The notes beneath the pieces were generated by a model. That model was not told the origin of the DNA, made no database searches, and saw only the letters and a program-made list of their open reading frames with translations. From Dyadobacter koreensis (lineage in GTDB: Bacteria; Bacteroidota; Bacteroidia; Cytophagales; Spirosomataceae), in the NCBI RefSeq assembly GCF_900108855.1, contig NZ_FNXY01000005.1:391061-455060 (forward strand): 64,000 nucleotides of DNA, read 5' to 3'. Position numbers and translations under genes: made by a program. Within the stretch, counting starts at the first letter, position 1; every line of letters begins with the position of its first letter. Shown one piece after another: positions 49,627-58,534 of this stretch.

Positions 49627-49658
49627 AAAGGTAATATAATTTGCGTGCTTTGTACAAG
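49627..49658 (-). promoter_or_regulatory. Promoter of the hairpin RNA / Abi gene
   Basis: On the minus strand CTTG at the -33 position (TTG 49656-49658), a 21-bp spacer and TACCTTTG (49627-49634) match the Bacteroidota consensus. The start point falls just before the hairpin. Confidence 0.65.
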
Positions 49659-50503
49659 GCGTGGTGGAATTAATCCAAATTTGATTAAATAATCGGATTT
49701 GGTATTGTCTATCTTTAACCAAATGTAGTGTTTTAATTAAAATGGTTTATTTCGGTTAATGACAAATAAGGCTATGAGTAGTCTTAAATTATGCCAAGCT
49801 GGGTTATATAGTAAAACTATCGTACTAACTAAAAATATATAAATAACATACTACTTGTCCCTTAATCATATTTAGTCGGTTATGGATTATAGGAGGATCA
49901 AAAATGTGCATTAAAAAGGAATAATGCTTTCTGTGTTAATGCACATTTTGAGTGAGAATAGTTAGGATTGTAATAGGGTGGGTTAAGCAACCCGCCTCAG
50001 GTGTACTTGGTTATCAAAAGAGAATACATCCTTAATAATATCTACTGGTAGAGACATAGATACTGCTAAATCTTCTTATGGGTTGCCGCGACTCGAAGCA
50101 TATTTTTGTTTAGAGAGCATTGCATGTATCTTTTAAAACACTGGTAGTATTACTGACTAAAAACTGGAGTTTATACTCAGCTAATTCGCTAAGTACATTT
50201 ATTTTTTGCAAGAGTCGCTTAAAATATATGAATTGCTATGACGGGTGTCTTCCATATGCCCAGGTGCAATCCTCAAAAGAAAGAATTGCATGTCAACTTA
50301 AATTACAAAGTTCTTGCAGTAGCATAAAAATCAATCATCGGTTTTCACCAAAATTACGAAAGGGAAGATAAAAAAGCCCAAGAGACTTTATGAATCCTAA
50401 GTTTGTTTTGGCAATAACAGAATCCTATATCTGTGATTTGAACGAGAGTTTAAATCATAGATATAGGCTAATGAATAAAGTTAAATACTTTATAATCCTT
50501 CCG
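49659..50503. other. 845-bp non-coding stretch with several hairpins
   Basis: No convincing gene is present; frames are short and without family resemblance. I see three dyads: AAAATGTGCATTAA/TTAATGCACATTTT (49901-49949), GGTGGGTT/AACCCGCC (about 49976-49995), and the 16-bp pair listed separately at 50424. The stretch separates the Abi locus from the attachment site. Confidence 0.5.
50424..50467. repeat. 16-bp inverted repeat beside the attachment site
   Basis: CCTATATCTGTGATTT and AAATCATAGATATAGG pair over 16 bp with one G-T, around a 12-nt loop. It ends 36 bp before the tRNA fragment. It may be a terminator for the original tRNA transcript or a protein-binding site. Confidence 0.5.
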
Positions 50504-50547
50504 TCGGGATGACAGGATTTGAACCTGCGACCTCTTGCACCCCATGC
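50504..50547 (-). other. tRNA-Pro 3' fragment: attachment site at the left end of the mobile element
   Basis: Read on the minus strand, the 44 bp contain the end of the anticodon loop (TGGGG), AGAGGTC, a complete T arm GCAGG-TTCAAAT-CCTGT and the acceptor strand CATCCCGA. This matches tRNA-Pro(TGG), with no encoded CCA. The 5' half of a tRNA is not present at higher coordinates; mobile-element sequence starts there instead. The orientation implies that the intact tRNA-Pro, rebuilt at integration, is at the far right end of the element, outside this window. Confidence 0.8.
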
Positions 50548-50630
50548 CGATTTTTTGGTATTTTTTTAATAATTTATTTTAACAAAAATTAATATATCTA
50601 TCTTGTTATCAGATATTTAACTAATTTTTA

Positions 50631-50694
50631 TTAAGTTTACCTAAGTTTACTTAGACATCAAATGTTCGACTAATGTTCGACGTATGTTCGACTA
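50631..50694 (+). repeat. Tandem direct repeats upstream of the integrase
   Basis: Two copies of YTAAGTTTAC lie at 50631-50650, and three adjacent 11-bp copies of ATGTTCGACNN at 50662-50672, 50673-50683 and 50684-50694, ending 13 bp before the int start codon. Position between att and int suggests integrase arm-binding sites or operators for int. Confidence 0.65.
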
Positions 50695-50707
50695 AATTTA
50701 GGCTGAT

Positions 50708-51946
50708 ATGGCAGTATCCACAAAGTTTGTTTTGAGAAGCCAGAGTACTTTGAGCGACTCAAATTTCCCGATAATGGTTCAGATAATCATTGATCGGAAG
50801 AACCAACTCGTCAGTACAAAAAAGTACAGCACCAAGGAACACTGGCAAACCAGGGAACAATCCGTTTCCAGGAGTCATCCCAAACATAAGGAAATTAATC
50901 TTCTTTTACGAACGATCACGTCTGAAATAGACTTCTTTATTATATCAGAAGGAAAAAAAGGTAACAGGCCAGGTTTCGAAGAAATTAAGGATCTGGTCCG
51001 CAGGCTGACCGGTGGACATACCGAACCTGAACGCAGAAAGCTTTTCGTATTATTTGACGAGCAGATCGAGGCTCTGAGAGCTCAGAACCGGATCGGCTAT
51101 GCAGATACTTTTAAATCTACGTTGGGCAGTTTGAAAAACTTCATGAAAGACAAGGATAAAGAGCTTCTGTCTATCAACACTGCTTTTTTGATCAAATACG
51201 AAGCTCACCTTATAGACCGAGGATGCGCGATTACAACCCGCAGCGTATATTTTCGAACCTTTCGAACCCTTTGGAGAAATGCCATCAGAGACAAGTTCTG
51301 TCCGGAAAGTCATTATCCGTTTAAAGAGTTTGCGTTTAATAAGTATAATAAACCACGAACAAAAAAGCGGGCTATATCGAAGCTTCAAATTGATTTGATC
51401 GCAGCGGCTCAGATTGATCCCAAGAATGACATTCTGATCAATGCGAGAAACTACTTTTTGTTCAGCTACTATTGCCGCGGAATCAATTTTATTGACCTGG
51501 CCAGCCTGAAATGGAATAACATCGTTGAGGATGAACTTCATTATATCCGGGCGAAAACCAAGGAAGAGTTTCGGTTTAAACTGCATCCGGCAGCTTCGAA
51601 TATTTTAGAGTACTATAAGAATCTAGAGGGAAATAGTGATGCTGGGTACATTTTCCCAATCATTTACAAAAGACATGCAACTCTCCAGTCTATACGAGAT
51701 CGCAGACAGAAGGTCCGTACCCGAACCAACAAGGAGATGAAGGCATTTGGTGTTTCTCTGGGAATTGAAAAGCCTCTCACCACTTACGTAGCCAGGCATT
51801 CCTATGCGACGGCACTACGGAAAAATGGAGTTTCCAAAGAAAATATCGGTAGATCACTCGGGCATGATAGCCTGAAAACTACGGATATCTATCTCGAAGA
51901 CATAGGAGATCCGGTTCTGGATGATTTGATTAACTCAACTATTTAG
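50708..51946 (+). CDS. int: Tyrosine recombinase (integrase) of the mobile element
   Basis: The 412-residue protein has an Arm-binding N-terminal domain (about 1-100), a SAM-like core-binding domain (about 105-215) and a catalytic domain. Catalytic residues: R257 in YYCRGINF, Lys in RAKTKEEF, R in TYVARHSYAT (the first His of HxxR is replaced, as is common in Bacteroidota integrases), GH in SLGHDSL, and the nucleophile Y395 in TTDIYLEDI. It lies next to the tRNA-Pro att site and reads into the element. It should carry out integration and, with the Xis-like protein at 55777, excision. Confidence 0.95.
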   Translation: MAVSTKFVLRSQSTLSDSNFPIMVQIIIDRKNQLVSTKKYSTKEHWQTREQSVSRSHPKHKEINLLLRTITSEIDFFIISEGKKGNRPGFEEIKDLVRRLTGGHTEPERRKLFVLFDEQIEALRAQNRIGYADTFKSTLGSLKNFMKDKDKELLSINTAFLIKYEAHLIDRGCAITTRSVYFRTFRTLWRNAIRDKFCPESHYPFKEFAFNKYNKPRTKKRAISKLQIDLIAAAQIDPKNDILINARNYFLFSYYCRGINFIDLASLKWNNIVEDELHYIRAKTKEEFRFKLHPAASNILEYYKNLEGNSDAGYIFPIIYKRHATLQSIRDRRQKVRTRTNKEMKAFGVSLGIEKPLTTYVARHSYATALRKNGVSKENIGRSLGHDSLKTTDIYLEDIGDPVLDDLINSTI

Positions 51947-51949
51947 GTT

Positions 51950-53143
51950 ATGTATTTTTTTGATTTGCCAGGCTTTCATCCCGTTAGCGGAATCGATACG
52001 GAGGATCAGGGACAATATCCGTATCTCCATTTTAAGAATAGTATGTTCGAAAGAGAGGAAATCAATTACTATAATTCGAATTTCCCGTTTAAAAAGCTTG
52101 TTTTTAGCAACGGAGAAACATTGTTTGTTAGTGAAAAGAATCTGATTGCAGTTTTTCAGTACAATCCGGTTTTCAAAGATGATCTGCTTATTGATCACAG
52201 TCATCCTATCTCGGCTGAACAGCTTAATATAATAAAGCATAATTTTTCTGCGGGATATTCGGCTGGGTGTTCTGACTTCCCAAGAGAAATCCATTCAATG
52301 ATAAATCTGGTAGATGGTGTTATCAAGGAAAAGAAGCTTGGGGATTTCATCGAGTTTTGTGGCTATCATCTATTTTTTGAAGGTTTTGCTACTCCCAAAT
52401 GTCTTTACGCATTAGGATTTATACAGGCATATTTACTTAAAGCTTTTGGAGAATACCGTAATTTGATCCAGAGTCTTGAAAATAGTATTCCAGTCGTGAA
52501 AGTTGAGGAGTGGACATCGGAAGATGAGATAGAAGAATCAATATTTTTAGAAGTCACACAGGAAGACGAGTTCACTGAAGAGGAGCCCGATGAAGAAGTA
52601 GCCAATGAACCGGATGTCACACATGACCTTCCGCTATTCTCACCCACTGATGAGGTGGAAAAAGCAACATTTGATAAAATACCATTGGACTATCCGGTGG
52701 AGGAGATTATTTCGCTCTGGATGATTTTATTGGAAGTGTGGAAATGTCGGCCTGTTAATTCCATCCAGGTGTTTTTTGAACCGGAAGAGGTATTGGAATT
52801 ATTAGGCTGCATGTTTGACGATTCGAAGAAGAAGGGAATGCTTCCACAATCGGAATTTAAATTTTATAGTTTACCACCCGGGAAATATGAAAGAATTCTG
52901 AACATGCTGATGCATGTTACATACAAGCTTAACACGGATCGAAACAATATTAACCTTGAAAGATATTGTGAAGCGCTAATTGGCACCTTTTCCTGTTACA
53001 GTAAAACTAAGGTCACTAGTTTAAAGAGTAATATCAATAAGGAAAGGGGAAATATTATTCAGAGTATAAAATCATTACCGAACAGCGATTTGCTTAATGA
53101 CTTTTTTAAAACTTTAGGAAAAGTTAATGAGTATAAAATTTAG
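51950..53143 (+). CDS. Unknown protein encoded directly after the integrase
   Basis: The 397-residue protein starts 3 bp after the int stop, so it is translationally linked to it. No signal peptide is present. The N-terminal half (1-170) is aromatic-rich (NYYNSNFPFKKLVFSNGETLF). A very acidic linker (about 180-225) follows, then an alpha-helical domain (PVEEIISLWMILLEV, RILNMLMHVTYKL). The C-terminal part weakly recalls RteC-type element regulators of Bacteroidota, but I would not claim it. Tight linkage suggests a role in control of excision or establishment. Confidence 0.75.
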   Translation: MYFFDLPGFHPVSGIDTEDQGQYPYLHFKNSMFEREEINYYNSNFPFKKLVFSNGETLFVSEKNLIAVFQYNPVFKDDLLIDHSHPISAEQLNIIKHNFSAGYSAGCSDFPREIHSMINLVDGVIKEKKLGDFIEFCGYHLFFEGFATPKCLYALGFIQAYLLKAFGEYRNLIQSLENSIPVVKVEEWTSEDEIEESIFLEVTQEDEFTEEEPDEEVANEPDVTHDLPLFSPTDEVEKATFDKIPLDYPVEEIISLWMILLEVWKCRPVNSIQVFFEPEEVLELLGCMFDDSKKKGMLPQSEFKFYSLPPGKYERILNMLMHVTYKLNTDRNNINLERYCEALIGTFSCYSKTKVTSLKSNINKERGNIIQSIKSLPNSDLLNDFFKTLGKVNEYKI

Positions 53144-53206
53144 AATTTCTGATTGTAATGGTCGAGACACCAAATTGTCCGGCAGACAATAAACAAAAAG
53201 CATTCA

Positions 53207-54781
53207 ATGAAATATTTTTATTCCCTTACGCTCGGCTTATTACTCTTAATTTCTAGTTGTAAAAAAGAGTCAGATATTATCGCTCCTGTTTTGGGTATTC
53301 CAACCGTAATTACTCACCCATATTCAGACCTAACGAATTATTCTGTTAAAATCAGTGGTGCGATTGTTAAGGAGGGGGATTCGAAGATTATTGAGTCTGG
53401 TTTTCTTTTAGATACCATTCCCACACCCACGGTTGAAAAAAATGCGAACAAATTTGTTCGTGAATTGGATACTAATGGTCATATGTCAGTGACATTAACC
53501 GGCATTACAGATGAACATAGAATTTATATTCGAGCCTATGCCTTAAACTCTAAAGGTATTGCTTACGGCAACGAGATAAAGTTTACTGGTCTACCATCTA
53601 AGTCTTTTCCCGGAAGCATTTCTCTTTCGAGCCAACAGGAGGTGATAGAATTTGGTAAAAACCATTATACAAGTGTGGGTGAATTGAAAATCACGGGTAC
53701 TGTAACAGATCTGTCACCTTTAAGTACTATAGCTTCAATTGCCTATGGATTGTATATTCGAAATACTACTGCACTTTCCAGTCTGAAAGGATTGGATAAT
53801 TTTGAAGCTGCTAATTCACTAGGTCTTTTCCATGGGATGTATATTGAAAACAATTCAATGCTTAGAAGCTTACAAGGATTGAATAAAATGGTAGCAGCAA
53901 AGGGTGAGTTATATATCATTAACAATGACGAACTAACTGATCTCGAAGGGTTAAATAGCTTAGCTTATATACATTTTGGAGATTTAATGATTAAAGGGTG
54001 TGAAAAGCTGAAGAACCTTAATGGACTGGAAGAGCTAGGTTGGCTCAATGGTGATCTGGTACTTATTGATAATCCACAACTTGCCGATATCAAAGCATTG
54101 AGGAAATTGAATACCGTGACTGACAATTTACATATATCAAACAATCCGTCATTGGAAAATCTGATTGGACTTGAATCATTGCGAAAGGTGGAATCCATAC
54201 AACTTGAGGACAATCCCTTGTTATCGGATTTAAATGGTCTTATTAATGTGGACAGTATAGCTGGATTATCTATTTCAAATCACAAAATGCTGAAGAGTCT
54301 GGAATCGCTCTCAAAAATATCAAATATTGATTTTTTGACGGTTTCAGACTGTCCGTCACTTCAGACTATTGCCGGGGGTAAGATTTTCAAAAGTATCCAT
54401 GGCGTTATTTTAAGAAACACAGGTTTAACATCATTGGATGGTCTTCAAAACATGGTAAGTGCACGTGTTATTGAAATATTTAATAACGGAAAATTAACGG
54501 ACTTGCAGGGGCTCAACGGTTTGCGGCTGCTTGAAGGGGAAACGTATTCGTTATTAATTCATAGTAACAAAAAGCTCATTAGCCTCTCAGGTCTAGAAAA
54601 TTTAAGACGGGGTACATCTCCAACAGGAGATGGAAGTGTACAAATAATTGATAATCCATTACTTGAAAATTATTGCGGGCTTAGACCCCTGCTTGCTTCC
54701 AATTGGTTCGGTTTTTTTTATGTAAATGGGAATCTAAGAAATCATACCAGAGAAGACATAATCAGTATGTGCAAAATATAA
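53207..54781 (+). CDS. Surface lipoprotein with leucine-rich/receptor-L-like repeats
   Basis: The 524-residue protein has a lipobox ending at C18 (LISSC) followed by KKESD. A fibronectin-like domain comes first (about 30-130: SGFLLDTIPTPTVEK, IYIRAYALNSKGIAYGNEI). Then some 12 irregular leucine-rich units of the receptor-L type follow (about 150-500), with recurring LxxLxGLxxL and IxNNxxLxxLxGL patterns. It ends ENYCGLRPLL. It should sit on the cell surface and bind a partner. Together with the PKD lipoprotein next to it, it looks like cargo of the mobile element. Confidence 0.82.
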   Translation: MKYFYSLTLGLLLLISSCKKESDIIAPVLGIPTVITHPYSDLTNYSVKISGAIVKEGDSKIIESGFLLDTIPTPTVEKNANKFVRELDTNGHMSVTLTGITDEHRIYIRAYALNSKGIAYGNEIKFTGLPSKSFPGSISLSSQQEVIEFGKNHYTSVGELKITGTVTDLSPLSTIASIAYGLYIRNTTALSSLKGLDNFEAANSLGLFHGMYIENNSMLRSLQGLNKMVAAKGELYIINNDELTDLEGLNSLAYIHFGDLMIKGCEKLKNLNGLEELGWLNGDLVLIDNPQLADIKALRKLNTVTDNLHISNNPSLENLIGLESLRKVESIQLEDNPLLSDLNGLINVDSIAGLSISNHKMLKSLESLSKISNIDFLTVSDCPSLQTIAGGKIFKSIHGVILRNTGLTSLDGLQNMVSARVIEIFNNGKLTDLQGLNGLRLLEGETYSLLIHSNKKLISLSGLENLRRGTSPTGDGSVQIIDNPLLENYCGLRPLLASNWFGFFYVNGNLRNHTREDIISMCKI

Positions 54782-54873
54782 ATGGATTAATAGGTTGATC
54801 TCTACTTATTCTCGAACCTTACTGAACAACTAAGCAGTTAAGCTATTGTTGAAATAAGATATATTAATCGAAT

Positions 54874-55491
54874 TTAGTATGTTAGTTGCTTCTTTAGACA
54901 TAGGCCCCCAGTAATAATAACCGTTCCGGCCCACTCTTTAGGATTAGCACCATAAATTTCCTTTGCTTTATACGTATGTTCGCCTTCAGATAGTTGGCTG
55001 AAGGTCGTAGCAAACCCATTCCCACATTCTGGCTCCTGGGAATTGACGTCCTCAATATTGCCTATAAAACCAAAATTATCAATAGAAACCGCAATATCCG
55101 ATTCTCCTTTGCTGTTCATCCAAAACATCACTGATCCTAAGATGTTTTTAACAATGACTTGCTGTGTCACAGTAATCTCTCCCCCTTTCCCCTTAGCTGT
55201 AACAGAAACATTATATGTTCCATTTTTGGAGTAAATATGAGTGGGGGATTCAATTTCGTTAAAATGCCCGTCTCCCAAATCCCAATAGAAATTTTCAGCA
55301 TTTGAACTATTCACCTTAAAAATCACCATCCCCTCCTTACCATATTCTATAGAAAATGAAATTACAGGCTGCGGCTCTTTTTTCGAGCAAGAGAAAAGAA
55401 TTAAGAGCAAAGATATTGAATACAAAAGACCGATACTAAAAACTTTAAATCTGATATAATTTAAAATATTCATAAAATTATTCTTTGTCAA
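54874..55491 (-). CDS. Lipoprotein with PKD domain
   Basis: The 205-residue protein has a lipobox ending at C35 (LILFSC; start could be the second Met, residue 7). One PKD domain follows (about 45-115), with the family signature FYWDLGDGHFNEIESPTHIY. The C-terminal 85 residues are beta-rich (WMNSKGESDIAVSIDNFGFIGN) with two Cys (PECGN, GGLCL) that may pair. Convergent with the leucine-rich lipoprotein gene. It is probably a surface-exposed adhesin-like protein of unknown partner. Confidence 0.8.
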   Translation of the reverse strand: MTKNNFMNILNYIRFKVFSIGLLYSISLLLILFSCSKKEPQPVISFSIEYGKEGMVIFKVNSSNAENFYWDLGDGHFNEIESPTHIYSKNGTYNVSVTAKGKGGEITVTQQVIVKNILGSVMFWMNSKGESDIAVSIDNFGFIGNIEDVNSQEPECGNGFATTFSQLSEGEHTYKAKEIYGANPKEWAGTVIITGGLCLKKQLTY

Positions 55492-55776
55492 GTTGTTTTG
55501 AACAATTTATCATTAATATGCTTTTATCTATTGAATATTCAACTTGAAATAATTATCATCGATATGATCCATTAATTTCTGTTATGGTGTATGTAACCTT
55601 AACAAATAGTTTGCTGTCTTAGCAAGGATATAAAATTACAATTATTATTATCTGCTAAAAGACAAAAATCAAGAAAAAGCATAATTACTGAAAAGGCTTT
55701 ATGGACGTAGTCAACGTTTTATTCCTTTTTTCAGTTTATTCCAGTTTGTTTTGCCCATCACAAAAATCAAACAGAT

Positions 55777-56073
55777 ATGATGGACACAACGGTTTTAATC
55801 TCACTCTCAGGTCAGCAGCTGCATGAGCTGATCGAATCCTCGGTTAGAAAAGCACTGCAAGTGCAACCGGTTCTCAAACCAGATGACACCGACACGCTCC
55901 TGGATACAAAGGAAGCAGCCCAGCTCATTAAGTATAAGGAGACCTCTATCTATGGGCTGGTGAAAAGAAAAAAGATCCCGTTCTGCAAAATTGAGGGTAA
56001 GCTTCTATTCTCCAGACAAAAGCTTCTGGAATGGGTAGCTAAAGGTCAAAACGAAATCTCGGGTAAGCTATGA
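55777..56073 (+). CDS. AlpA/excisionase-type helix-turn-helix protein
   Basis: The 98-residue protein has a C-terminal winged HTH (about 40-95): LLDTKEAAQLIKYKETSIYGLVKRKKIPFCKIEGKLLF. This is the MerR-like fold used by Xis and AlpA regulators. The N-terminal 35 residues are a short helix. Its stop overlaps the start of the helicase gene (ATGA), so it opens the replication operon. It probably helps excision or controls the operon. Confidence 0.88.
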   Translation: MMDTTVLISLSGQQLHELIESSVRKALQVQPVLKPDDTDTLLDTKEAAQLIKYKETSIYGLVKRKKIPFCKIEGKLLFSRQKLLEWVAKGQNEISGKL

Positions 56074-57275
56074 AGAAAGAAACCAAGTATTTACGTATCG
56101 GCACTAGCTACTTCAAGGAAGTTCGCAAGCCACTCTCTTCTGGAGATACCATGACAACCCTGATTCCCTGGTCTGCGCATTGTATTAGATTGGATCATGG
56201 TAAAACATTTCTAAAAGATAATGTAGGCCTGTATGACGGCTTTTGCTTTGTGCCCAGTCATCTGCAATATGAACAGAAGGTTGCTGGCTTTTACAACCGT
56301 TACCAACCGTTTCAGCATACGCCCCGTGAAGGTGATCCGGCTACCATAACCGGCTTCCTTCACCATATCTTCGGAGAGCAGATCGAGATGGGCTATGATT
56401 ATTTCAAAGTGCTTTTGGAAAAGCCTACGCAGATCCTGCCCATCTTGTGCCTGGTCAGCGAGGAGCGCAATACGGGGAAAACGACATTCCTGCATTTTGT
56501 CAAATCTATTTTTGGAGAAAATATGACCATTAACAGCAATGAGGATTTCCGCTCAAACTTCAACATCGAGTGGGCCCAAAAGCTAGTCATTGGCGTAGAC
56601 GAAACATTCCTGGACAGAAAGGAGGATTCTGAAAGGATCAAGAATCTAAGTACAGCCAGGTTTTATAAAGCCGAAGCAAAAGGTTTTGACCGGCAGGAAA
56701 TTGAGTTCTTTGGAAAGTTTATTTTATGCAGCAATAACGAAGACCATTTTATCATTGCCGAGCCAGGCGAAATACGCTACTGGGTACGGAAGATTCCTGC
56801 ACTTAAATTCGATAATGAACAGCTTTTGGCTATGCTTCAGTCGGAGATTCCCTACTTCATTCATTTTCTTATACACCGGAACTTCGCCTATCAGCAGCAG
56901 ACACGCATGTGGTTTACCGCAGGTCAACTGGCAACACCTGCATTGAAAAAACTGCTCAACCAGAACCGGAATAAACTGGAACTCGAGATTGCGCATATCC
57001 TTCTGACCATTGTGGACGAAAAAGACCTGGACGAGATCCGGTTCTGTACCGCAGACGTCCAGGACTGGCTTAATAAAAAGCATATCCGCTACAAAGATCT
57101 TATCCAGATAAAACGGATACTGCAAAACGTTTGGAAACTGGTTCCGGCCAAAAACTCACTGAGCTACCCACAATACAAGTTTCTGACCGATGGCAGTGTC
57201 TCAGAGCAAACGGGGAAAGGCAGGTATTATACCTTGTCGAAAAAGCAAATAAATGAGTACAATGATATCTTCTGA
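56070..57275 (+). CDS. Superfamily 3-type (DUF5906) replicative helicase
   Basis: The 401-residue protein has a Walker A EERNTGKTTFLHF (about 130-142) and Walker B-like KLVIGVDETFLD. The downstream FILCSNNEDHF-IIAEPGEIRYWVRKIP is the SF3 C motif and arginine-finger block. This matches the primase-associated helicases of Bacteroidota elements. It follows the Xis gene with a 4-bp overlap and precedes a repeat-rich gap and the primase gene. It should unwind the element during replication. Confidence 0.85.
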   Translation: MKKETKYLRIGTSYFKEVRKPLSSGDTMTTLIPWSAHCIRLDHGKTFLKDNVGLYDGFCFVPSHLQYEQKVAGFYNRYQPFQHTPREGDPATITGFLHHIFGEQIEMGYDYFKVLLEKPTQILPILCLVSEERNTGKTTFLHFVKSIFGENMTINSNEDFRSNFNIEWAQKLVIGVDETFLDRKEDSERIKNLSTARFYKAEAKGFDRQEIEFFGKFILCSNNEDHFIIAEPGEIRYWVRKIPALKFDNEQLLAMLQSEIPYFIHFLIHRNFAYQQQTRMWFTAGQLATPALKKLLNQNRNKLELEIAHILLTIVDEKDLDEIRFCTADVQDWLNKKHIRYKDLIQIKRILQNVWKLVPAKNSLSYPQYKFLTDGSVSEQTGKGRYYTLSKKQINEYNDIF

Positions 57276-57331
57276 TATTTTGATGAATTGATGAGATAGA
57301 GATTTAATATATTAATAATCAATAAATTATG

Positions 57332-57460
57332 GCGCATCAAAATCGCATCAGCAGCGCATCAAGCCTAAAACCATGATGCAGAATTCGATGCTTTTTGATG
57401 ACACTTTGATGATTAGCTAAGCTATTGAAATAGAACAAGATAAGCGTTTGGCGCATCAAA
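57332..57460 (+). repeat. GCGCATCAA/GATG-rich repeats: candidate replication origin
   Basis: The gap between helicase and primase genes (57276-57494) contains GCGCATCAA at 57332 and 57354, CGCATCAG at 57344, GCGCATCAA again at 57451, and inverted GATG units at about 57374, 57387, 57397 and 57408. Short repeats of this type between replication genes look like iterons. Confidence 0.5.
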
Positions 57461-57494
57461 TCATCAGTTTTTCAACATTTTAACTCCTTTAATT

Positions 57495-58424
57495 ATGACT
57501 TGCCAGCAAGCCAAAGAGATATCTATTGTAGAGTTCCTGAAAAGTAATCATATCCTGCCTGAATACATTCGTGGAAAGGATCATTGGTATCTGTCTCCAT
57601 TGCGTCAGGAAAATACAGCCTCTTTTAAAGTTAACTCCGAGCTCAACCTGTTTTATGATCATGGAAGTGGCATTGGCGGAGATATTATTGATCTGGGATG
57701 CCAGCTGTTTAAATGTGATGTGAAAGAATTATTATCAAAGCTTGAATTCGATTCTTTTTTATTTCAACAGCAACCGGTTTTTAAGCGACCATTACATATA
57801 CTGAATAGCGTTACCCAGAATGCGGACTTTTCGCCAATAAAAATTATGCATGTTCAGCCATTGGGTAACAATCCTGCGATCACGGATTATATCAAGTCAA
57901 GAGGGATTGCTCCTGAAATTGCCCGACAATATTGCCAGGAAGTTTATTACCACATCGGAGGCAAAAGCTACTTTGCAGCAGGCTTCAAAAACAACTCCGG
58001 TGGGTACGAACTTCGCAGTCAGTACTTCAAAGGCTCCTCTTCTCCCAAGGATATCAGCCACATCGAAAATGGCAACCAGTCGGTTTGTGTAATAGAGGGG
58101 TTCATGGATTTTTTATCCCTTCTGACGCTGAGGAAAGAAGAGCCGATCCGTAGTGATTTTCTGATCCTGAACTCTGTTAGTTTCGTGGATCGCAGTATGG
58201 AGATTTTGAAAGATTACAAAAATGTGTTTCTATATTTGGACCATGATAACGCAGGCAGAAAGGCTTTGGGAAAATTTGAAGCATCTGGTCTGAACACCAT
58301 CGATTCATCAGGTACGTATCAGAAGTTCAAAGATCTCAACGAATATTTATTAGACCAAGACACGAGGCAGCAGGAGCAAAGCCAACGCAAGGATTTGAAA
58401 AAGTCTAGGGGACTTGGCATATAA
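57495..58424 (+). CDS. Toprim DNA primase
   Basis: The protein has 309 residues. The N-terminal part (1-85) resembles the CHC2 zinc-binding primase domain (WYLSPLRQENTASFKVN, FYDHGSGIGGDIIDL), but the zinc Cys and His are missing. The Toprim domain (about 195-285) is complete: VCVIEGFMDFLSL with its Glu, and YLDHDNAGRKAL with the DxD-like acid pair. It would prime replication together with the helicase before it. It ends 10 bp before the oriT-like stretch. Confidence 0.88.
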   Translation: MTCQQAKEISIVEFLKSNHILPEYIRGKDHWYLSPLRQENTASFKVNSELNLFYDHGSGIGGDIIDLGCQLFKCDVKELLSKLEFDSFLFQQQPVFKRPLHILNSVTQNADFSPIKIMHVQPLGNNPAITDYIKSRGIAPEIARQYCQEVYYHIGGKSYFAAGFKNNSGGYELRSQYFKGSSSPKDISHIENGNQSVCVIEGFMDFLSLLTLRKEEPIRSDFLILNSVSFVDRSMEILKDYKNVFLYLDHDNAGRKALGKFEASGLNTIDSSGTYQKFKDLNEYLLDQDTRQQEQSQRKDLKKSRGLGI

Positions 58425-58433
58425 GTGTCTTTA

Positions 58434-58495
58434 GGGAGCAAGTTTGTGTTTTCGCTTCGCAAAAACCCGTCCCGCTCCCACGTGACTCAACTTGC
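58434..58495 (+). other. Candidate origin of transfer (oriT)
   Basis: The 110-bp gap before mobC has GCAAGTT (58438-58444) and AACTTGC (58489-58495) as a perfect inverted pair. GGGAGC/GCTCCC (58434-58439, 58474-58479) is nested with it, and a TTTTCGCTTCGCAAAA dyad lies in the middle. Inverted repeats directly upstream of mobC and the relaxase gene are where oriT normally lies. The nick site cannot be told. Confidence 0.5.
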
Positions 58496-58534
58496 CTTTT
58501 TCTCCCGCTGGTCGCAAAAGGTTTGTAACAGATA

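Noticed and set aside
50120..50371. 83-codon frame before the attachment site
   Set aside because: No start context, no family resemblance, unusual composition with many Cys and Ser; treated as non-coding.
57332..57460. CRISPR-like array
   Set aside because: Repeat units are only 8-9 bp with uneven spacing and no spacers of constant length; no cas genes are near.
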